Assembly (NCBI GenBank): GCA_015680685.1
Contig: MNCI01013629.1
Span: 733,842-797,841, forward strand
Direction: 5' to 3'
From: Gnetum montanum
Lineage: Eukaryota > Streptophyta > Gnetopsida > Gnetales > Gnetaceae
DNA length: 64,000 nucleotides
This document shows, one piece after another, positions 12,016-24,586 of this stretch. The notes beneath the pieces were generated by a model. It saw nothing but the letters and a program-made list of their open reading frames with translations, did no database searches and was not told where the DNA came from. Positions within the stretch are counted from its first letter, which is position 1. The number at the start of each line of letters is the position of its first letter. Made by a program: the position numbers and the translations under genes.

Positions 12016-14168
12016 ATTGAGAAGACCAGTCATGCCAAAAATGAAGGCATAGACACATTGGAATATGAGCATCTCCAACTTCCATCCCTTAATCTAAGAT
12101 CATCAATTGGGAGAAGCTGGGCACTTCTACAAAGTTCAAACAGGCACTCATTATTTTGGATCTCTCGCTTTCCACTCAGTCATGGGGAAGATGGCCACCT
12201 ATGCTAATCATATGGGGCCCTCAGTTCTTTTAAGTTTTTGTCTTTCATGTTTTTGTTTTACAATGTTTTTGTCTTACACATTTTTGTTTTACAAATTTCT
12301 TTAACTTTTCTAGTTTTTGTTTTACAACTTTCTTTAACTTTTCTTGTTTTTTGTTTTACAACATCATTATACCTTTTCCATTTTGTGTGTGTGTGTGTGT
12401 GTGTTTCACCATGTAAGTTTGTCACCCAATAAGTGTTCAGAATGATGGCATGAACTGTTTTCATATTGATTGCTAATGTTTGGTTTTTACCTTAAGTTAT
12501 GATGTTGATACTAAGGTATGTTTCTTTTGATATGGTAGGCAATGAGATCACTTCATCCATCCATCCACTAGTTTCTATGGTCTCTCTTAGCTTGGAAATG
12601 TACAGTCCCTTTCATAATAAGAAATTTAATGAATCTGTGACTGGGCATTTTTGAAACTAAGGAAGGACTCAAGGATTGAAAAGGGTATGACTTCAAGGGA
12701 ACTTGATGCTTTTGTGTTTGCCATTCTCTTGGGTGCTTGGATGTTTTCTTTTTGAGTTTTTCTTGTGGTTCCGATGTTACCCAATTATTGGAAGTTGAGT
12801 CAATAAAAATAAGAAGTCTTTGCATGGTGTGGTTCTCATGCATAAAAACACAAAACACAAAAAGGAAAAAAGAAAAAAAGAAAACAACAATTAAGTGAGA
12901 ATTCAAAGCACACCTCTTAGACGAAATAATTCCTTGGGCTACAAGCACTAGTTATGGAACTAAAAATGTTTCCTCTAACTAAGGTCCTTCTCACTTCCCA
13001 TTATCTCCTTTGTTACATCAGAATGGTGGTGACTCTTGGAGAAGGCATTCTTATTATCCAAGTGGATGGTTTAGCCGAATGCATTGATGCAAAGTCACTG
13101 GATGTGGTTGGTTTGAGGCTAGACTTGGAATGCGATTTGCTAAGTCACATTAATCATGAAACACACAAGGGGCTGTACACCACCTTGTTCTTGGGATTCC
13201 ATTCCATTCTTTCTCTCCACCCTTCTCTCCATTGTTCACCTCATTGCTGGTTGTATCATTAGTGTATATTTTGGTTGATACATTGTTTTCTTTTTGGTAA
13301 ATTTTTACGATTAAGACTTTAACTCTTGTTCCAAATAACATTCCTAGAGCCTAAGGACTCTTTGCATGTGGGTTTGTTAGGGCATTAAGGGCATGAGCCT
13401 GCTTTGGGGAGGACCCACTGACATTCCAATTTGGAGCATTAGTTAAATTATTTCCTTTAACATTTTGTAATTAATTTTATTTTGTTCATTTCCATCTTGA
13501 CATCCATTTCATCAATGCCATAGTTGTCCTTTTTTATCTATCTTTCTTACTCCTTTTCCTTCTCCATTATAATGCTACTGGAGGTTCACAATTAGTCATG
13601 GGGGTATGGGGCCCGATTTTTTCGATTTTCTCCTAGCCTCAAATTTTTTGATTTTCTTCCTAACCCCTACACCTTCGATAGTCATCATTAATATATCCCC
13701 AGATCCGTATTAGCCATACCACAACCTAGCCAATGGACCTACACCGAAGCAAGGTATCAACTACATGATGATTCATTTACCCTTGCTAATATAAGATTTT
13801 TTTGTATGTGCAGATGACGATCATACAAACAACGGATTGGATTTGGAGCAAACACTTGGAATGGAGTAGCGCTGAAGTAGCTATGCAAAGAGTAAGATCG
13901 ATGGCATGCTTATGGATGGAAAACAAAGGCACAATCTTGGCGTTGGCAGCAGCAACACTTCTCTCTCTCTTTCTTTCTTTCTCAGCTACCAACAAAGGCC
14001 TGATGTCATTGTAATAAGGTGTTCACCCTTTTTTTCATGAACACTAGTTTTTTCAAGTCTTGTAATGATGATCTGTTCACATGTCATCCCATTAGTTCCA
14101 TTTTCCTAAATAATCCCATGCCTTCCCAATATTATTATAAGGAACTCGAGGATGAGTTTTCATTCAGT
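12016..14168 (+). other. Non-coding 3' half of Athila-type element
   Basis: About 2.15 kb where pol should be. No reverse transcriptase, RNase H or integrase motif is found in any frame. It holds a T-rich direct repeat of about 35 bases (TTTTTGTTTTACAA words, 12,232-12,365), a (GT)n microsatellite at 12,384-12,404, and two extra copies of the AGTCATGGGG tract that precedes the 3' LTR (12,177 and 13,594). Open frames here are short and unrecognised. Confidence 0.7.
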
Positions 14169-14178
14169 CATGGGGGTA
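14169..14178 (+). other. Polypurine tract of Athila-type element
   Basis: CATGGGGGTA abuts the TGATGAG start of the 3' LTR; the G-run is the likely plus-strand primer. Confidence 0.75.
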
Positions 14179-15186
14179 TGATGAGGCGCAATTCGCATAG
14201 GCCGTGATATCGCATCTTCCCCTGTGATGTCGCATATGAGATATTGCAGTCCGCTGCCATATCTATAAACAAGAGGCGGCACTCCATTGTTTTGCCATCC
14301 TGAGTTAGAAGTAGGAAAACTCTGGCAGTTTGATCACTCCAGAGATAGAATATTTTCCATGTGCCCGTAGTAGGAGTCCCAAAGTGAACAGATCTTTATT
14401 CGAACAACATTGTACCTAAACACAAGTTGTGTACGGAAATAAAGATGAGCTTTTCAGATAAACCTTGCAATGCATGGAATAGAATTTTATTTATTATTTC
14501 TCTCTCACCCTTAAACTCCTAGAATGCGGTATGAGTACGACTTGATTACAAGCATCTAAGGATGTGTACCGATAGTCAAGGAATCGGCTGCTCATCGCAT
14601 GCGGTATGAGTACGAATTGATTACGAGCATCTTGTGTGACTACTTGGTAACCTAGTGGTGTATTTAGGATCTGCACTTGGTCATCCCAGTGGTAGTCCCA
14701 GATGTGTATGATTAGTCAAGGAATTGGCTGCTCATCACACTTAGGCTAGATAGGTTCTTTCAACCCTTTCCTCCTAGTTAAGTGCCTTAGTACGACCACT
14801 TCAAGCACGTGCGTTATGCACGGTGATCCCAGCAATGATTAGCATTTGGTAGTCGCAGTTGCATTGGTTTAGGGTGTGTATGGTAAGTGGGAATGGATGC
14901 TAATGCTAGTTAATTTAGACTTAGTTCATTAGTTAGAGTTAGTTAGTTTCTCAACCCTTCACCTCGATAGCATATACATAAAACATAAAAGACTATAAAA
15001 ATAATATACCTCGGACTTACTTAACCATACACCATGACAACTACAAGTAAGTCTGGGAAGACAACGAATGATTAACCCCAAGTGTTCCATGGGGCATGTA
15101 GGCACTTAGTTTGTGGAGTTCGACTGGATCACGTGTGCTATGCTCATTTTGTATGGTTGAGTGTAGGGATACCTCGTCACTCATCA
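14179..15186 (+). mobile_element. 3' LTR of Athila-type element
   Basis: Same length (1,008 bp) and ends as the 5' copy, followed by the ATGCT target duplication at 15,187-15,191. Differences from the 5' LTR are mostly C/T and G/A, as expected after long cytosine methylation. Confidence 0.93.
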
Positions 15187-15191
15187 ATGCT

Positions 15192-16930
15192 GTAAAACCT
15201 AATGAAAAAACCCATCCTCTTGTCACCAAAAACCTAGCGTGGATGTTTGGGTTTTGGCAAAAATTTCATAGAAGTTGTTGGAAATTTTAAAGCTAGCGTG
15301 GATGTGTGTCATACCCCCCTTAGCATGGAAGATCTATGTCCCCTTAGCATGCATTTTTTGGTTTTAATAGAAAATTCATTGTAGTTGTTGGAAATTTCAA
15401 AAATAGTGTGGGTGTTTCATCCAAAACCTTACCCCTTGCTACAAAAAATTTTCCAACAAAACCAACATTAGTATTGCACTTTATTATAGTTTTTCCCACC
15501 AAGAAAAACATACTTTTGGAAAAATTAAAGTTTCCACTTTATTATTGCACAAGAGAAATCATACTTTCCAAAAAGTAGATCCCCTCTCCACCAACATTGG
15601 AAAGAAAGGTGTAAGACCTCCCATCTTACCCCCTCCTTCTCTTTTCCCTTGCTAAATCCAATGTAGATGTAACTAGGAAGCCTAGTGAGGATGGGGTTGA
15701 TACCATCATTTTCCATATTTAGTAAAGGGGTATATCTCTTTGACAACCCCCTTACCATTTATAGTAAATGACTCACTTTGATCATTTTTTATCATTTTTT
15801 TTGTTATTAGGAAGCCTAGCATGGATGAGGTTGATAACACCCTTTACCATCTTTAGTAAGGAGGTATAGCCCCTTTGACAATTACCTTACTAGTTATAGT
15901 AAATGATTATTTTTCAGAAATTTCTTACTTTTTTAGCCATTTTTAAATTCCACTTGTTGGAATTTCTAGTTTTAGCCATAAATTCAACATTTTGTTGAGA
16001 AAGCTTCAACCTTTTCACCATGTCTTTCAGTTGATCAACCGTATTGCCCCTTAACTTAACAAACATGGTATCCAACTAAGATGTGGTTCATGTTTATGAC
16101 CCAAAAGATCTTGTAGTCATAGAATGAAGGTAATCTCTTAGCAAAAGGAATAAAAATCTAGATTTTGTAGTTATCAATGAAGAGTTTTACAACTTCCTTT
16201 GTTCTAAGATGTAAGTTGGTCTACTAATACCACACTCCAAATTTGACACTAAGCATCAATTTAAAATCATATGTTAGGATGAGAAAGAATACATTCCATC
16301 CCCTTATGACCAAATCTTGCTTACCAAAATCTATGCACAAATGCTCATATAACTCATAGAGGTTGATGAGTTTAGTGAGGGAATTAGCTCAAAGGATCAG
16401 TAAGAGGAGGATGAGGATTTTGAAGCTGAATAGAAGCTAGAAAACCTCATTGGAAGTCTTTTCCAATCTTCGGCTTTGCAAAAAACCACATTCAACCCCA
16501 CATTTCTTACTTCATCGATGAAACAAGTCACTTTTTCCCAACTCTCCTCCTATCCATTCTACCATTTTTGGGTCCACACCCATCATCGCTATACGATAGA
16601 CAAAACTAGTGTCCCAACCCACCTCTTTATTCTCATAAATGTCCTTTTCCACACAACCTAACTTTTTTTACCTAGCCATGGTGATTTCTACCTTATCATC
16701 TCCCTTTGACATATCAATGGAACCTACATTGGGACCCCAAGAAACACACATATCTCATATCTCATTTATCCCCTTTGTGCCTAAAGTTCCAACACAAACA
16801 TATTTCTCCTTGTTTAGCCCACCTATGACCACCATGATCCAACCTCTCCCTTTGATACTGTGGCCTATCACAAGAGCTCAAGCCTCACAACTTTCTCATC
16901 AACCATCAATGCAAACAATGTAGCCTATAG
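15192..16930 (+). other. Element E leader and start of gag (decayed)
   Basis: Continues element E after the Athila insertion. Contains TAGCGTGGATG and TAGCATGGAAGAT words at 15,236-15,350, like the minisatellite at 6 kb, and a 50-base unit (GGAAGCCTAG..GTTGATA..AGTAA..GGTATA) repeated at 15,675-15,780 and 15,810-15,910. Frames at 16,476-16,923 are proline/serine-rich and could be the variable N-terminal part of Gag, but no domain is recognised. Confidence 0.5.
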
Positions 16931-18190
16931 GGATGCCCCAAGGCTTGGATCAAGCCTTCCAAATGATCCAAGATCTTACTAAAGGGTTGTAGAAACTTAA
17001 GGTTGATACAACTCAAATAATCAAGGTGCTAGATTTCTATCAAGATGATTCCATAAGCCCTACTATACCTAAAATAACATTTCCCATAGGCTTACCTATT
17101 TCAAACATCACCAAATACAATGGTGAAGGGAATCCCAATGCACATCTAGTCACCTTCTAGTCTAAATGCCTATTTTGACAAGCTTGGCCTCATACGATAC
17201 TATGGGTTTCCCTCATGTCACTTAAGGATAAATCTCTAGCTTGGTATTAAACCTTGCCTAGAGGTTCTAACTCTTTCCTTAAGGACTTGATTAACAAATT
17301 TGTTAACCACTTCAAATACAACTTAAAGTTAGATGCCATGTTGGACCAATTGATGAAGGTGAAGTAGGGGCTACTTGAACTAGTCAAAAGGATCATTCAA
17401 AGATGGAACTCAATAGTTAACAAGATGCTAGAGCCTATTTCGAAAATCCAAATCTTGACCATCTACAAGGAAGTAGTAAATGACTTTATCAAGTCAAAGT
17501 TGTACTACCTAGAGCCCTAGTTACTAAGCCAATCCTTCTCAAAAACCAAGAACATTGAGGAGGTGGTTGAGGCAAGCAATGATCTAGCTTATATGGCCTA
17601 TAAAAACCAACATGTGAGGAAGAGCACTAAAACTAAGTAAGAACATACAATCATGGCCACAGTAACAAGAGAGACAAAACAAGTAGAGAGGAGGGGATCA
17701 CTACCATGCAACATATCCCTTGAGTCATTACAACCATCTACTTCCTATGCCCCAAATCAACTAAGACCAAACTTTGGATGGAAGGATAGGTCTAAGTACA
17801 CTAGGTTGGCTTTAAAGTACTCTAAGCTCTTAGAACAATTACTTAAAGACAATGACATACAACATAGGTGATTTTTTGAAGAGATTTTTAAGAGGTACGA
17901 TTGTCTTTATGACATAGATAAAGACCCAACGATAGCTACCGAAGATGATCCTAAGCTATCAAGGTACTTTGGGCTGGATAGGTATTATCATCATCATCAA
18001 ATGGCTAGTCATAACATCAATTTTTGGCTAGCATTAAAGTATGACCTCTAGAAGATGATAAACCTTGGTGAGTTAGTAGTGAATGAGCCCAACTCTTCAA
18101 GTGCTAACAATAATTCCTATACTATAGCCTCAATCATAAAAACCAAATGGTTTAATCCTCCTAGAGAATTATTTGTCATTAGAGTGCCAT
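16931..18190 (+). pseudogene. Tat-type gag of element E (broken)
   Basis: Reading one frame through stops gives a Gag clearly related to those of A and D: LDQAFQMIQDLTK, LDFYQDDSISPTIP, TKYNGEGNPNAHLVTF, W....SLKDKSLAWY, FVNHFKYNLK, then a spacer equivalent to KLYYL..LLSQSFSKTKNIEEVVEAS of element B. The capsid would assemble the particle. At least seven in-frame stops (mostly TAG in place of CAG or TGG codons) kill the gene. The open piece 17,653-17,871 is the linker before the zinc knuckle; the knuckle itself (near 17,975-18,010) has lost its cysteines. A repeated [LP]FVIRVPS-type motif appears near 18,165-18,195. Confidence 0.85.
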
Positions 18191-19375
18191 CATGATCCCA
18201 AAACACATAGCTAAGAGAGCCCTTCATCATATGAGTACCAACACCTCTAGCTCCTAAGAAGCCCTTTCATCATATGTGTTCCCCTTTCAGTGGCTTCAAC
18301 ATCACAACATAATTAACAAGATACCAATCTTATGAAGCCTAGGGAACCATTTTTTATCTAGGTTCATCCACCTTAAACAAGTAAGACCACAACAACCCAT
18401 GACCAAAGCACACCTAGAATGGCCCCCAAGTCAAAGGTTGGCAAGAAACCATCATCATAATGGTAGTGAAAGCAACCTATCAACAAAACAACAAATAAGC
18501 CCACTAAATGTAACCAACCAAAACCTACACCAAGAACAACTACACTAATGGACAAGGGGCCCAATGCACATGCACCAAAACCCAAACCACAAACTCTAGG
18601 AAGGTTGGAGGAGGTTAGAACCATCAAGGTTGAAACATCGCATGCTAAGGGAAAGAACTTCCTCATAACAATGGACCAATCCAAATAGTCCCTTAAGCAA
18701 AAGAACACATCATCAAACTTGTACAACTTGGTCATGACTTCTTCAACTCATAGAGATGCACTAGCTCAAGTGTTAACCTCTATCCTTGTGAGTAGAGACA
18801 TGCCATCCAACAAAGAGTCAATCCATTCTATCATTGAGCAAGCTTCACTTAGGGAAAATGGGCATCAATCCACACTCAACTTCCATGAAAGTGAAGTGAA
18901 AATTGACTCTCAAAATAAAGAAGTGATATCTATGTCTCTCCTTATCACCATACGTGTTGGAAGGTACAAGGTTTACCATGTTCATGTAGATGATGAAGTG
19001 ACCAAAAATGTGATACTATATTCTATTGTTGACAAAGTAGGCCTAACTAAGAACATCCAAGTAACCACTACCTCAACACTCAAGTCATTTAATGGATCAA
19101 AAATAGCAGTGCAAGGTTCTATCCTCTTGGATTTTTTAGTTGGGGAATAGTTTCCCACATCCACCAACTTCCTAGAAGTTGAAAAGACACTTGGGTTTAA
19201 CTTGATCCTAGGAAGACCTTGGCTAGCTAAGCTTCATGTAGTTTCATCTCCTATATATTAGGAGATTCACATGCTATATAAGGGTGGGGAAATTATGATC
19301 CATGGGGATAATGTATTGCTACACTTAGCTAACTATGTTAACATTGATCGAGGTTTGGATGTAGAGTTTTAAGAG
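18191..19375 (+). pseudogene. Tat-type protease of element E (broken)
   Basis: The best piece is 18,719-19,150. It starts YNLVMTSSTHRDALAQVLTS, the block that precedes protease in A and B. It then has HVHVDDEVTKNVILYSIVDK, where active copies carry DDGA, so the glycine after the catalytic aspartates has changed. The conserved FNLILGRPWLAKLHVVSSPIY region follows at 19,196-19,257. In-frame stops lie at 19,149 and 19,258. The part 18,191-18,718 is the decayed proline-rich linker. Reverse transcriptase does not follow. Confidence 0.85.
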
Positions 19376-21599
19376 GAAACTCTTGACACTTAGGTTGGGG
19401 CGAACCACAATGAGAACAATGACAATGCAAATAGTGCCAACTCTATGACACGAGATAATTAATGAAAATGCCTATAACTTGCCATGCTAAATGAGAGAAA
19501 TAGTGACCATAGGATCATGCCAAAATGATTTGTTAATTTCTTAAAGATCAAGCAACAATTTTATGGTAAACATCTCATCCATTCTTTTTCCAATCGTTTG
19601 TTTATCTTTATAACATTATATCATGTTTCAATGTTGGCTTTAGCCTTATGTGCTATTTTGAGAGCATCCCATACTTGCTAGACAACATATGGACAATAGC
19701 CCACTAAGGCCCAAAATTGGCAACCTCATGACCTATTAAGGCCTAGAATTGATGAGCATAACAAACTCTTACTCTCCTCCCTATACAAACATCATAACTA
19801 GTCTACTAGATGGCATTGTTTGTGAGTTTCACTTCTCTGCATTTACTTTACTTTACTTTATAATAATTATTACAACATTTTTATAGCCTTGTTACATTTA
19901 CCCTTTATGCATATAAAGCATGATAATGTAAAACTAATATGTAGCCATCATCATACTATGTGATAATAATCAAAAAATGTCAAATGTCCATATGTCTATG
20001 GCCATAGTTGCACTATGAAACATACAACAACTAGAACATTACATAATGATTAGAAAATGCATCAAGTAGACAAAAATTAAGTCATGGGAGGAAGAGTAGG
20101 CTCATCAAGTACATCATCACCAATCACATCAATGCCATCTTGTGAGGTATACAAGAAACAATGAACTAGATAAACCAAATAAATTTTAGTATCCATTATA
20201 GCTATAGCACATGATCATTAAAACCATTTTAAAAACAAAAAAATATTTATAGTTAAATGAGAAGTTATAGAATAGCTAGTGAACCTGTATAGGGATTCCC
20301 ATCTCAGGAAGAGATTACCTACTTATGATGTAGGGAAGACTCTTTACACTATTGGGCCTCTTCTATTCTCATCCAAGGACTTTGTTATTAGCCTTATCAA
20401 TGAAGACGATGGGATTGGAGATCCAAAGGAATAGAAATTCAACATGGTGATAAAGATTTTTGTGAGGGTAGAACTTCATCATCTAGGATCTAGTTCTTAA
20501 CAGGAAGGTAGGTAGATGCATCATAAGAAGCCCTACAAGTACTTGATATTGTACTTCGGTAGTTGCCCATGCATAGGTATTCTCCTATGGGAAGGTCCTT
20601 TTATTCCATAGATCTTGGAAATTATTAGAAACTTGGAGAGGGCTTGGAAAGTTGATGAGGTTTTTACTAGAGCATTAGCCTACATAGGTAGGGATCTTGT
20701 TCAATATTAATATGTCAGATACAACATTTATTGAACCAATTTTTGTCATAAATTTTATGGTTCAAATATTAAACAAGAATATGCTCATAAGGCTACTATC
20801 TGATGCAGATAGAGTAAAGATGAGAAAAAGCACTTTGTGGTGTAAAAGTTGGAGTCACTCATCATGCAAAAAAGTAGAGAAAATATCACATTTTTGGATT
20901 GACAGCATAGCCAATTAGGGAACTTACATACTTTGTTGATTGCAAAGGAACTATGTAATCTATTGTTGAATACTTTCAAGAGACTTATGAATTCATAATA
21001 CATCACATGAACCTATCTTACCTACAAGTTGGAATCCAACAGTGGCCAAATTACCTGCTAATGGAAGTCTGCAAAGTTGTCAATGGGTAGCATTATTTGA
21101 AGCATTTAAATGAAAAGAAAATCACAAAAATTTTGCAAGTAATATGCCTATGAGAAAACAAAAAAACCTTCTACTGAGATGCTATGCTTGCTACTATGCA
21201 CTACCAACCATTGCTGGGATGCTGGTTAGCAGTGTAGCCTTGCCACATTGAAGTGTGGTAGGGCTTAGGCATAGCCCTATGCCTTCATGCCACTACTACA
21301 CCCACTATTCACTCCCATACACTAGGAACACCCTATAGCTTTCCTCACCCTCCTCATTCCACTCCATTACTTACCACATCCCATGTCTATACCCATTGGT
21401 GACTACCACTATCAGTGCTATCCAGTGACCATTGCTACTGTTTCAACATTGCTACTACTATGCTACCTATTTCCTATTGCTCATTAGCCATTGCTCTCTC
21501 ACACTCTGCTACATTGCTACCTCAGGCCTTAGAATGACATTTCTTGACATTGACCAAGTTAGAGTAGTCCCTCATCCATACTAGATCTACACTGACTAG

Positions 21600-22900
21600 T
21601 GTAGAGCTAGCATGGATGCCACACATAACACAAACCCTTTACTATTTTTCCACTACATGTTTGAGTTCATCTCAATCTACTTCCCATGCATGCCACCGTT
21701 TCCTGTCACAGTGATATGGAGTCATCCATTGTCACTCTCATAGATTGCCTTGGCATTTCTACCATACCTATACAAGCCATTTTGGCCCTACAAGGGCTCT
21801 ACACCATAATGCCTAATCACATGCATGACTCTCTATTATACCATCTACTCTTGTAGTGCCTTTCCACCATCTCTTGCCTCCAGGGCCACTGTCGTATGCT
21901 ACCCTTGCACCTTGTAAATCGCTACCACATGGAAATGCTCATCCACATTCCCCNNNNNNNNNNNNNNNNNNNNNNNNNNNNNNNNNNNNNNNNNNNNNNN
22001 NNNNNNNNNNNNNNNNNNNNNNNNNNNNNNNNNTCATGCTGGTTAGCATGGATGTTGCCATACAATGCTACCCTCACACACCCTGCAAACCACTACTACA
22101 TGGAAATGCTCATCAACACTTCCCCCCTCTCATCCATGCTATTTAGCATGGATGTTGCCATCCAATGATTCCCCCTCTTCTTATTGATGCTGGTCATCAT
22201 GGATCTAGTGTGGATTCCATAATCCACCTCACCCCATCATCCACACTAGTCTATGTAGATCTAGCATGGATAAGACTGATCCTCAGTAATACCACACCAC
22301 TCTACCTATGACATTGCTATTACACTACACAAACATTGATGAAAACCACACATGAACTATTCAATTCCTATAATCAGCCATGCAACCATATCTTTCCTCC
22401 ACCTGCAAGCTCACACCACCAATTGCCTCTATGTCGTGTGCCCTTAGTAGTGCCATGTAGCACCAAAATTCCCCCTCATAGGCTGCCTCCACCAAACATC
22501 ATCACTTGCCATTACCATTCCCTTACCCTTCCCTCTACATCATAGTGCCATCTCTTTGCCTCTACTATGTTATTTCTCTTCTTCTTCCACCTAAGCCTAC
22601 CTCCTAGCCCATCCTAGCTTGTTTTGTATATGCCTCTACCATTTTTTTTGCAATGCTAATTAAACCCTCATGTGTGCAGAGTAGGCCCTATGATAGGCCA
22701 TGCAACCTTTACTGTTATGCACACTTACACCATGCAACATAGTTTCTACACTCATCACGGTATGTGTTATTGCATGTCACTACCCACTCCATCCATGCTA
22801 GATCTATGCTACCTAGCATGGATCTAGCATAGATAAACATAAACGCCTACCATACCCCCTCATCCATGTGAGGGCAATGTTGCCTAGCATGGCTAGGGAG
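21600..22900. repeat. Diverged tandem repeat around a sequence gap
   Basis: Units containing CTACATGGAAATGCTCATC, TCATCCATGCT and TAGCATGGATGTTGCCAT recur on both sides of the N block, spaced by roughly 70-150 bases. Word content links it to the minisatellite at 6 kb. Confidence 0.6.
21954..22033. other. Assembly gap (80 N)
   Basis: Eighty N characters. The flanks are the same repeat unit (TACCACATGGAAATGCTCATC left; TACTACATGGAAATGCTCATC right), so the gap probably marks an unresolved or collapsed tandem repeat. Two open frames crossing it are meaningless. Confidence 0.99.
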
Positions 22901-24586
22901 GGGTATAACAATCTTTTGTTGTGCATCTCCCTCCTTCTGTTCCACTACTAATGAAACCCTTATTTACATCAAACCCTCTACCGTTGTCGTGTCTCCTTCA
23001 TGTGTTGCCACCATGTTGCCTAAATAGGTTGGCCTACCCACCACCACCATGAAGCTGCTCTCTCGCACTCCACCCTTCACCTCATGTTTCTTGTTGTTGG
23101 CTATTTCTTGTTTCATGCAGCATACCGAACCCTCACAGGCATCTTCATCACCTCTCTCTCCCATCACCACCACATTCTCACCTTCCTATAGGCCTTGCAA
23201 ATAGTCACAAGCCACTAGGCTACAAAAATGTTGACCACCATGATGGTCTATGGTAAGACTGCTACACTATTTTCTGGGGCTACTACCTAGGCCTTACTAT
23301 TGTAAGGTCATCGTATTACTAGAATCCCTACTACTACCTCCCTTACTGCTTCCTTATGCTTCCATAGGCCTACATCACTTGTGCCATGGCTATCATGGGG
23401 CTCTTCACTGTGCCTACATTCCACCATTGTGTATTCACTCGCTCCCCTGTTGTCTTGCCTTTGCTTCAAAAAATAAATTATATCATTCTCCTATATGCTT
23501 CCCTTTTTTATATTCTTTCTCCTCATCCAAATTTATTTGCTATATATTGTCATACATGCATTCTTATTATTTTTTACATACATATTACTTGTCTTTATAT
23601 TATATACCCTTACTTCCATGTACCCACATTCTTCCTAGCTTACACTTTTTATTTCCACTATATATCATTTAACATTCAACGTTTATGATTTTTATTCTTC
23701 TTATATACTTCATCATACTCTTTATAATGCACTAATTACCTATATACTTCTTATCTCTTTCTTGTTCATATTTCTTAGACTTTTATTTTACTTTTCTTCT
23801 TTCTATTTGTCTTATGATCTTATATATTGATCCATGTTGTCTCTATTACTTACTAATACTCATATATACAATCGATATTATCTATTAATAGTATGTTTAA
23901 CACATGGCCTACTAAGGCCTAAAACTAGCAAAAGTATAACCATATTTGACCTTGCATTGCCTTGTATTACCTTATAGACTTTGTTGACATTACTTGGATA
24001 CTTGTATGGCCTTTGTTGCAACATTTTGTCTCATTGCATTATCACCATAGCATTTTGCATTATTTTTAGCATTACTTTATTAGCTTTATAAATTTTTATC
24101 ATTTTGTTACATAAGTGCCACTTGATGTGCTTATGTTGTCATGTAGATTGAGTTAGGAGGATGAGAAAGAAAAATCCACTAGCCTTAAAGCCTTAATAAA
24201 TCCCTCTTTTAATGATTGACCAAGTTGACCTTATGTACCCAAACATCAAACCTTGAAACCATTGTACTATATAATTATAATGCCCTATAGTAGCCCAATG
24301 ACCATTGACCTTAAAACAAAAAACATCATAGAGGGTTCTTTAGTCAAAATTCCCATCTAAGACCATAATGGAAAGGAGAAAACACATGAAATCAAATTTC
24401 CCAACAAAAATTAAACCCACTCAAGACCACATCAAGCCCTTGTTATGCAACATTAAAGCCATCATATAGCCCCAATTATGCCTTACATTCAAATGTTTAT
24501 TTGTAGTATTGTTTACCATTGTTGATAGGTTGCAAAAAATGATTGATGTTGACAACTTTGATGACCTACAAAAAACAAGCCTACAT

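Larger units (their letters stand above)
7726..15186 (+). mobile_element. Complete non-autonomous Athila-type LTR retrotransposon
   Basis: Two 1,008-bp LTRs (7,726-8,733 and 14,179-15,186) share a perfect 7-bp terminal inverted repeat TGATGAG/CTCATCA. They are bounded by a perfect 5-bp target duplication ATGCT (7,721-7,725 and 15,187-15,191). The primer site is that of tRNA-Asp, typical of the Athila lineage, and a GGGGG tract precedes the 3' LTR. Inside are gag and protease relics but no reverse transcriptase, RNase H, integrase or env-like gene, so it must have moved with enzymes supplied in trans. About 36 differences, mainly transitions at CG sites, occur in the first 285 LTR bases. It lies inside the leader of element E. 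Confidence 0.93.
19376..24586 (+). other. Pol-less downstream region of element E
   Basis: About 5.2 kb with no reverse transcriptase, integrase or 3' LTR recognised. Just after protease, at 19,697-19,755, and again at 23,906-23,928 there are sense-strand copies of the junction motif (GGCCTACTAAGGCCTAAAAC type) that flanks the antisense gene in A and B. Frames at 20,283-20,920 on the plus strand form an unrecognised protein relic. CT-rich DNA at 21.2-23.5 kb contains repeated (A/T)AGCATGGAT words. The antisense gene itself cannot be read here on either strand. Confidence 0.5.

Noticed and set aside
12238-12464. Small hydrophobic protein near the GT microsatellite
   Set aside because: Made of T-rich direct repeats and (GT)n; low complexity only.
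21856-22168. Open frames crossing the N block
   Set aside because: The central residues are unknown; these are artefacts of translating Ns.
23250-23688. Two overlapping hydrophobic frames of 100-140 codons
   Set aside because: CT-rich low-complexity DNA; leucine, serine and tyrosine runs follow base composition, and no membrane-protein family is recognised.
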